From an uncultured Prevotella sp. (GTDB lineage Bacteria; Bacteroidota; Bacteroidia; Bacteroidales; Bacteroidaceae): a DNA stretch of 16,234 nt. The notes beneath the pieces are model-generated. The model had not been told where the DNA came from and did no database searches. It saw only the letters and a program-made list of their open reading frames with translations. Positions 12,917-16,234 of this stretch are shown here, piece by piece (the first letter of the stretch is position 1; each line of letters begins with the position of its first letter). The stretch spans positions 1-16,234 of the forward strand of contig CAJOHP010000097.1 of the NCBI GenBank assembly GCA_905234355.1. Direction: 5' to 3'. A program made the translations under genes and the position numbers.

Positions 12917-13051
12917 ATAATTGCGAGAACGCAGGCAGCCTCGCCCGCATTCCAAGGCCAAACAGTGAAATAAAAAAGAATATATAATTACCAGTTATCG
13001 CTCACGGCTCCCTGCCCATGTGTGCACAGGCACCGGCAGGGAGCCCCTTTT
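12917..13051 (+). ncRNA. Candidate small RNA upstream of dnaG
   Basis: A region of about 135 nt starts just after a -7 box and ends in a strong hairpin and T-run. It has no ATG until 13018, inside the terminator loop, so it does not look coding. A 5' hairpin TGCGAG...CTCGC (about 12922-12944, with outer TGCG/CGCA pairing) and an A-rich middle (about 12968-12990) precede the terminal hairpin. dnaG has its own full promoter after the terminator, so this is not simply the dnaG leader. I cannot assign it to a known RNA family by eye. Confidence 0.35.
13006..13051 (+). terminator. Strong terminator between the araC-type gene and dnaG
   Basis: GGCTCCCTGCC (13006-13016) pairs perfectly with GGCAGGGAGCC (13035-13045) around 18 nt, then CCTTTT. 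It points toward dnaG on the plus strand. No protein gene upstream on the plus strand needs it, which supports a short independent transcript. Confidence 0.7.
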
Positions 13052-13110
13052 GTCGAGTCGCTCACCGTGTCGCGTTTTTTGCGGCACAAGGCACGGTGAC
13101 TGCCGAAAAA

Positions 13111-13142
13111 TTTGCTGCATTCAGAGAAAATGCGTAACTTTG
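13111..13142 (+). promoter_or_regulatory. Promoter of dnaG-queD-queE
   Basis: TTTG (13111-13114), 20 nt, TAACTTTG (13135-13142): full consensus. The ATG at 13159 follows after 16 nt, so the leader is about 10 nt. Confidence 0.7.
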
Positions 13143-13158
13143 CACCCTCATAGGCATC

Positions 13159-15240
13159 ATGATAGACAGGGCAACGGTAGACCGTATCATCGACGCGGCG
13201 CGCATCGTCGACGTGGTCGGTGAGTTTGTCACACTGCGCAAGAGCGGTGTGAACTATAAAGGCCTGTGCCCCTTCCACGACGACAAGAACCCGTCGTTCA
13301 TGGTGTCGCCCGCCAAGAACATCTGCCACTGCTTCGTCTGCGGCAAGGGCGGCACGCCGGCCGGATTTCTCATGGAGCACGAGCAGATGACCTATCCCGA
13401 CGCCCTGCGCTGGCTGGCCCGCAAGTACAACATAGAGATAGTAGAGAAGGAACTGACCGAAGAGGAACGGCGCGAGCAGAACGAGCGCGAGTCGCTCTTT
13501 GTGGTCAACGAGTGGGCCAAGGACTGGTTTCACCAGACGCTGCTCACCGACCCCGACGGCATAGCCATAGGCAAGCAGTACTTCCGCAGCCGAGGCATCA
13601 GAGACGACATCATCGAGAAGTTTCAGCTGGGCTATGCCCCCTCACGCCGAGACGCCCTGGCCTCAGCCGCACTGAAGGCGGGCTACAGAGCCGAGTATCT
13701 GGTGAAGACGGGACTCTGCTACAAGCCCAGCCAGCCCGCGCCCACGCAGCAGGCCGACGACACCGCCGCCGCCGACGGCCAGCCCGCAGCCGGCACAGCC
13801 CAGGGCCCACTGACCGACCGCTACCGCGGACGCGTCGTCTTCCCATGGTTCAACGTCAGCGGAAAGGTGGTGGCCTTCGGAGGACGACTGCTCGATGCAC
13901 GCACTAAGGGCGTGGCACAGAAATACGTCAACTCGCCCGACTCCGACATCTACCACAAGGAGCGCGAGCTCTACGGACTATACCAGGCCAAGAAAGCCAT
14001 CGTCAGGGAAGACCGCGTCTTCATGGTCGAGGGATACACCGACGTCATCGCCATGCACCAGGCAGGCATAGAGAACGTGGTGGCCAACAGCGGCACGGCG
14101 CTCTCCATGCCGCAGATACACATGCTACGCCGCTTTACCAAAAACATCACCCTGCTCTACGACGGCGACGAGGCAGGCATACACGCGGCCATGCGAGGCA
14201 CCGACATGCTGCTGGCCGAGGGCATGAACGTCAGGGTGCTCCTGCTGCCCGACGGCGACGACCCCGACTCCTTCGCACGCAAGCACTCCTCGCAGGAGCT
14301 GAAAGACTATATAGACAAGCAGCAGACGGACTTCATCACCTTCAAGAGCCGGCTCACCGTGGAGCACGCCACCGACCCGGTGAAACGCTCGGAAGCCATA
14401 GGAGGCATCGTCAAGAGCATCTCCGTCGTGCCCGACCAGATACTGCGCGCCACCTATCTCACCGACTTTGCACAGCGCATCGGCATGAAGGAGCAGACGC
14501 TCATCGCCGAGATGAACAAATACATCCGCCAGAACCTGGAGGAGAAGGAGAAGGAGCGCGAGCGCAACAGCCGCACCGCCGAGGGCCCACAGCCGCCAGC
14601 CACTGAGAGCAGCCCCGCCGGCAGCATAGGCGCCACACCGCCCGACAGCATGCCGCCCGACAGCTTGCACGGCAGCACGGCGCCCGTGCTGGCACAGCCA
14701 TCGGCAGCCTCGCAGGTGGAGCTGCTCCTCATACGCGAGGTGGTGCGACATGGCGAGGAAATCATCTTCAGCGACGTCGAGACCGACGACGGCAGCAAGA
14801 TAACGCTGTCCGTGGCAGAATACATCGCCTTCGACTTGGGACAGGACGGACTGCGCTTCAGCAACGACCTCTACAACCGCATGCTCGACGAGGCCGTCCG
14901 GCAGCAGCACAACGAGGGATTCAAGGCAGAGACCTACTTCACCAGCCATCCCGACGTGGCCGTCAGCCAGACAGCCACACGCCTGGCCTTCGACCGGCAT
15001 CAGCTCGGCGGACGCTTCGCCGTGCAGCCACACGAAGGGACGCTCAGACAGCGCGTCGTGCACCTGGTCATGGACTTCAGGCTCGGCATCATCGAGACAC
15101 AACTCAAGGAGATACAGCGACAGATGCTCCTGCCTGACACCACCATGGAGCAGAAGATGCAACTACTCAAAGAACATAAGGAAACCAAAGAGCTTCGCGA
15201 CATCCTGGCCAAGCGCCTGGGCAGCGACCTCATTGTCTAA
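13159..15240 (+). CDS. dnaG: DNA primase DnaG
   Basis: A 693-residue primase that makes RNA primers at the replication fork. The CHC2-type zinc-binding domain has C37, H40, C58 and C61 (CPFH and CFVC, with the same 18-residue H-to-C distance as E. coli). The TOPRIM catalytic domain has E291 in EGYTDV, the DGDEAG motif (D335, D337) and DDPDSF (367-372). The C-terminal helicase-interaction domain starts after about 520. Two low-complexity inserts rich in A, P, T, S and Q are notable: about 190-218 between the RNAP-fold subdomain parts (before RYRGRVVFPW), and about 470-518 before the C-terminal domain; they make it longer than the usual 580-650. queD follows after 9 bp, so it probably heads an operon. 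Confidence 0.97.
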   Translation: MIDRATVDRIIDAARIVDVVGEFVTLRKSGVNYKGLCPFHDDKNPSFMVSPAKNICHCFVCGKGGTPAGFLMEHEQMTYPDALRWLARKYNIEIVEKELTEEERREQNERESLFVVNEWAKDWFHQTLLTDPDGIAIGKQYFRSRGIRDDIIEKFQLGYAPSRRDALASAALKAGYRAEYLVKTGLCYKPSQPAPTQQADDTAAADGQPAAGTAQGPLTDRYRGRVVFPWFNVSGKVVAFGGRLLDARTKGVAQKYVNSPDSDIYHKERELYGLYQAKKAIVREDRVFMVEGYTDVIAMHQAGIENVVANSGTALSMPQIHMLRRFTKNITLLYDGDEAGIHAAMRGTDMLLAEGMNVRVLLLPDGDDPDSFARKHSSQELKDYIDKQQTDFITFKSRLTVEHATDPVKRSEAIGGIVKSISVVPDQILRATYLTDFAQRIGMKEQTLIAEMNKYIRQNLEEKEKERERNSRTAEGPQPPATESSPAGSIGATPPDSMPPDSLHGSTAPVLAQPSAASQVELLLIREVVRHGEEIIFSDVETDDGSKITLSVAEYIAFDLGQDGLRFSNDLYNRMLDEAVRQQHNEGFKAETYFTSHPDVAVSQTATRLAFDRHQLGGRFAVQPHEGTLRQRVVHLVMDFRLGIIETQLKEIQRQMLLPDTTMEQKMQLLKEHKETKELRDILAKRLGSDLIV

Positions 15241-15249
15241 AACGGAACT

Positions 15250-15585
15250 ATGTACTACATTCAGAAGAAAATGGAGATTTCGGCCAGCCACAGGCTGGTG
15301 CTCGACTACGAGAGCAAGTGCACACAGCTGCACGGACACAACTGGATTATCACCATCTACTGCCGCGCCCGCGAGCTCGACCGCAACGGCATGGTGGTGG
15401 ACTTCACCCACGTGAAACGGCTTATCAAGGAGAAACTGGACCACCAGACCCTGAACGACGTGCTGCCCTTCAACCCCACAGCCGAAAACATTGCCCGATG
15501 GTGCGTAGACCTCATTCCCGAGTGCTACAAGGCCACCGTGCAGGAGAGCGAGGGCAACGTGGCCGCCTACGAGCAGGACGAGTGA
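15250..15585 (+). CDS. queD: 6-carboxy-5,6,7,8-tetrahydropterin synthase QueD
   Basis: A 111-residue T-fold enzyme of the 6-pyruvoyl-tetrahydropterin synthase family. It turns 7,8-dihydroneopterin triphosphate into 6-carboxytetrahydropterin, the second step of queuosine biosynthesis. Zinc ligands are H14 (SASHRL), H28 and H30 (LHGHNW); catalytic C24 sits in SKCTQLHGH; D64-H65 (LDHQTLND) and E99 (VQESEGN) complete the site and bind the pterin. The length is right for the short bacterial form. The stop TGA is 51 bp before queE, whose product uses the QueD product, so the pair is functionally linked. A 6-pyruvoyl-tetrahydropterin synthase role is less likely given queE. Confidence 0.92.
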   Translation: MYYIQKKMEISASHRLVLDYESKCTQLHGHNWIITIYCRARELDRNGMVVDFTHVKRLIKEKLDHQTLNDVLPFNPTAENIARWCVDLIPECYKATVQESEGNVAAYEQDE

Positions 15586-15624
15586 GAAGAAAGAAGGAAG
15601 TAAGAAGGAAGAAGAAAAAAGGAG
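15586..15624 (+). other. Purine-only tract between queD and queE
   Basis: Thirty-eight of 39 bases are A or G, with the unit AAGAAGGAAG repeated (15591-15600 and 15602-15611), ending in AAAAAAGGAG 12 nt before the queE ATG. It could be an unusual translation signal for queE or a slippage-prone repeat. Confidence 0.4.
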
Positions 15625-15636
15625 TCCCCCAGCAAG

Positions 15637-16234
15637 ATGAGCACCCCCACGACATACAGAGTCAACGAGATCTTCCACTCGCTGCAAGGCGAAGGACGAC
15701 ACACAGGACGCGCGGCAGTCTTTGTGCGCTTTGCCGGCTGCAACCTGCGCTGCCCGTTCTGCGACACGCAGTTCGACAGCTACAGCGAGCTCACCGCACA
15801 GCAAATCGTCGACCAGGTGTGCTGCCACCCCACACGCTTCGTCGTGCTCACAGGCGGCGAGCCTACCCTCCAGGCCGACGAGGCACTCGTTGACCTGCTG
15901 CACAGGCAGGGACGAGAAGTGGCGATGGAGAGCAACGGCACACGCCCAGCACCACAGAGCCTGGACTGGCTCACCGTATCGCCTAAGGGCGACAGGTGCG
16001 AGGTGGTCTGCCAGCGATGGCCACGACAGCCCGACGAGCTGAAACTGGTCTTCGACGAGCACACCGACCCCGCCGCCTTCCTACTGGCTCACGCCACCCT
16101 GCCCATGCCGCCATACCTCTACCTGCAGCCCTGCGACACCGGCAACGCACAGCGCAACGCACGCATCGTGCAGGCCTGCGTGGAATACATCAAGCAGCAC
16201 CCCCAGTGGCGACTGTCGCTGCAGACGCACAAGC
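15637..16234 (+). CDS. queE: 7-carboxy-7-deazaguanine synthase QueE (3' end cut by window)
   Basis: A radical-SAM enzyme that contracts the ring of 6-carboxytetrahydropterin to 7-carboxy-7-deazaguanine, the third step in queuosine precursor synthesis. The open frame starts at ATG 15637 (MSTPTTYRVNEIFHSLQGEG) and runs out of the window after 199 codons, probably within about ten residues of the natural end (it stops at LSLQTHK, typically followed by a short tail). The cluster motif is C35-x3-C39-x2-C42 in GCNLRCPFCDTQF, with SLQGEG before it and the SAM-binding LTGGEPT (71-77). SNGTRP, the SPKG motif, KLVF and YLQP also fit the family. It directly follows queD. Confidence 0.93.
   Translation, partial: MSTPTTYRVNEIFHSLQGEGRHTGRAAVFVRFAGCNLRCPFCDTQFDSYSELTAQQIVDQVCCHPTRFVVLTGGEPTLQADEALVDLLHRQGREVAMESNGTRPAPQSLDWLTVSPKGDRCEVVCQRWPRQPDELKLVFDEHTDPAAFLLAHATLPMPPYLYLQPCDTGNAQRNARIVQACVEYIKQHPQWRLSLQTHK

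Noticed and set aside
14125..15162. 345-codon minus-strand ORF opposite dnaG, and 15163-16062 opposite queD/queE
   Set aside because: Both are shadows of well-supported genes.
15241..15249. preQ1 riboswitch before queD
   Set aside because: Only 9 bp separate dnaG and queD, and nothing like a preQ1 aptamer is visible upstream of dnaG.

Overview
The window looks like a Bacteroidales chromosome, most likely Prevotellaceae. Promoters fit the Bacteroidetes consensus (TTTG, about 20 nt, TAnnTTTG), starts have A-rich rather than Shine-Dalgarno leaders, and a secreted lipoprotein plus several gene families are typical of the phylum. It has two halves of visibly different composition that meet at a tRNA-Pro gene. 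The genus is an inference.

Left part (1-4687), AT-rich and accessory: it begins with the C-terminus of a SpoVK/CbbX-like AAA+ ATPase on the plus strand. A minus-strand run of mostly unrecognised cargo follows: a hypothetical protein (3060-3704), a lipoprotein built of fourteen DnaJ-type CxxCxGxG motifs (2410-3024), a gene broken by two apparent one-base losses in A-runs (1897-2344), and a compact three-gene cluster made of a hypothetical protein, a tiny HExxH zincin and a HAD-fold protein whose start overlaps the zincin stop by ATGA. Two of these genes share a nearly identical upstream leader. Between the cargo and the tRNA lies a strongly self-complementary intergenic element (about 3759-3923) and a chimeric recombinase remnant (4124-4687): the N-terminus of a tyrosine integrase joined to what looks like the HTH tail of a serine recombinase. 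This is the eroded edge of an integrated element beside tRNA-Pro(GGG), whose own terminator and promoter are visible.

Right part (5065-16234), GC-rich core chromosome: a secreted concanavalin-like protein and aquaporin Z (plus) converge on a periplasmic cyclophilin (minus). Divergent from the cyclophilin is mutY (plus). A 469-bp intergenic stretch packed with inverted repeats and a strong terminator separates mutY from the convergent pair pepD and an LPG-synthase-like (UPF0104) membrane protein, which have their own promoter. A seven-TM AraC-type regulator (minus) follows. Divergent from it, the 363-bp gap before dnaG contains a -7 box, no ATG-initiated ORF and a perfect 11-bp hairpin with a T-run, so it may encode a small RNA. 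dnaG, queD and queE (cut by the window end) form a plus-strand run: replication primase followed by two consecutive steps of queuosine (7-deazaguanine) biosynthesis.

No complete novel system can be proven here. The most novel-looking material is the accessory cargo with its shared leader, the 14-motif zinc-ribbon lipoprotein, the long hairpin beside the chimeric integrase, and the candidate small RNA upstream of dnaG.
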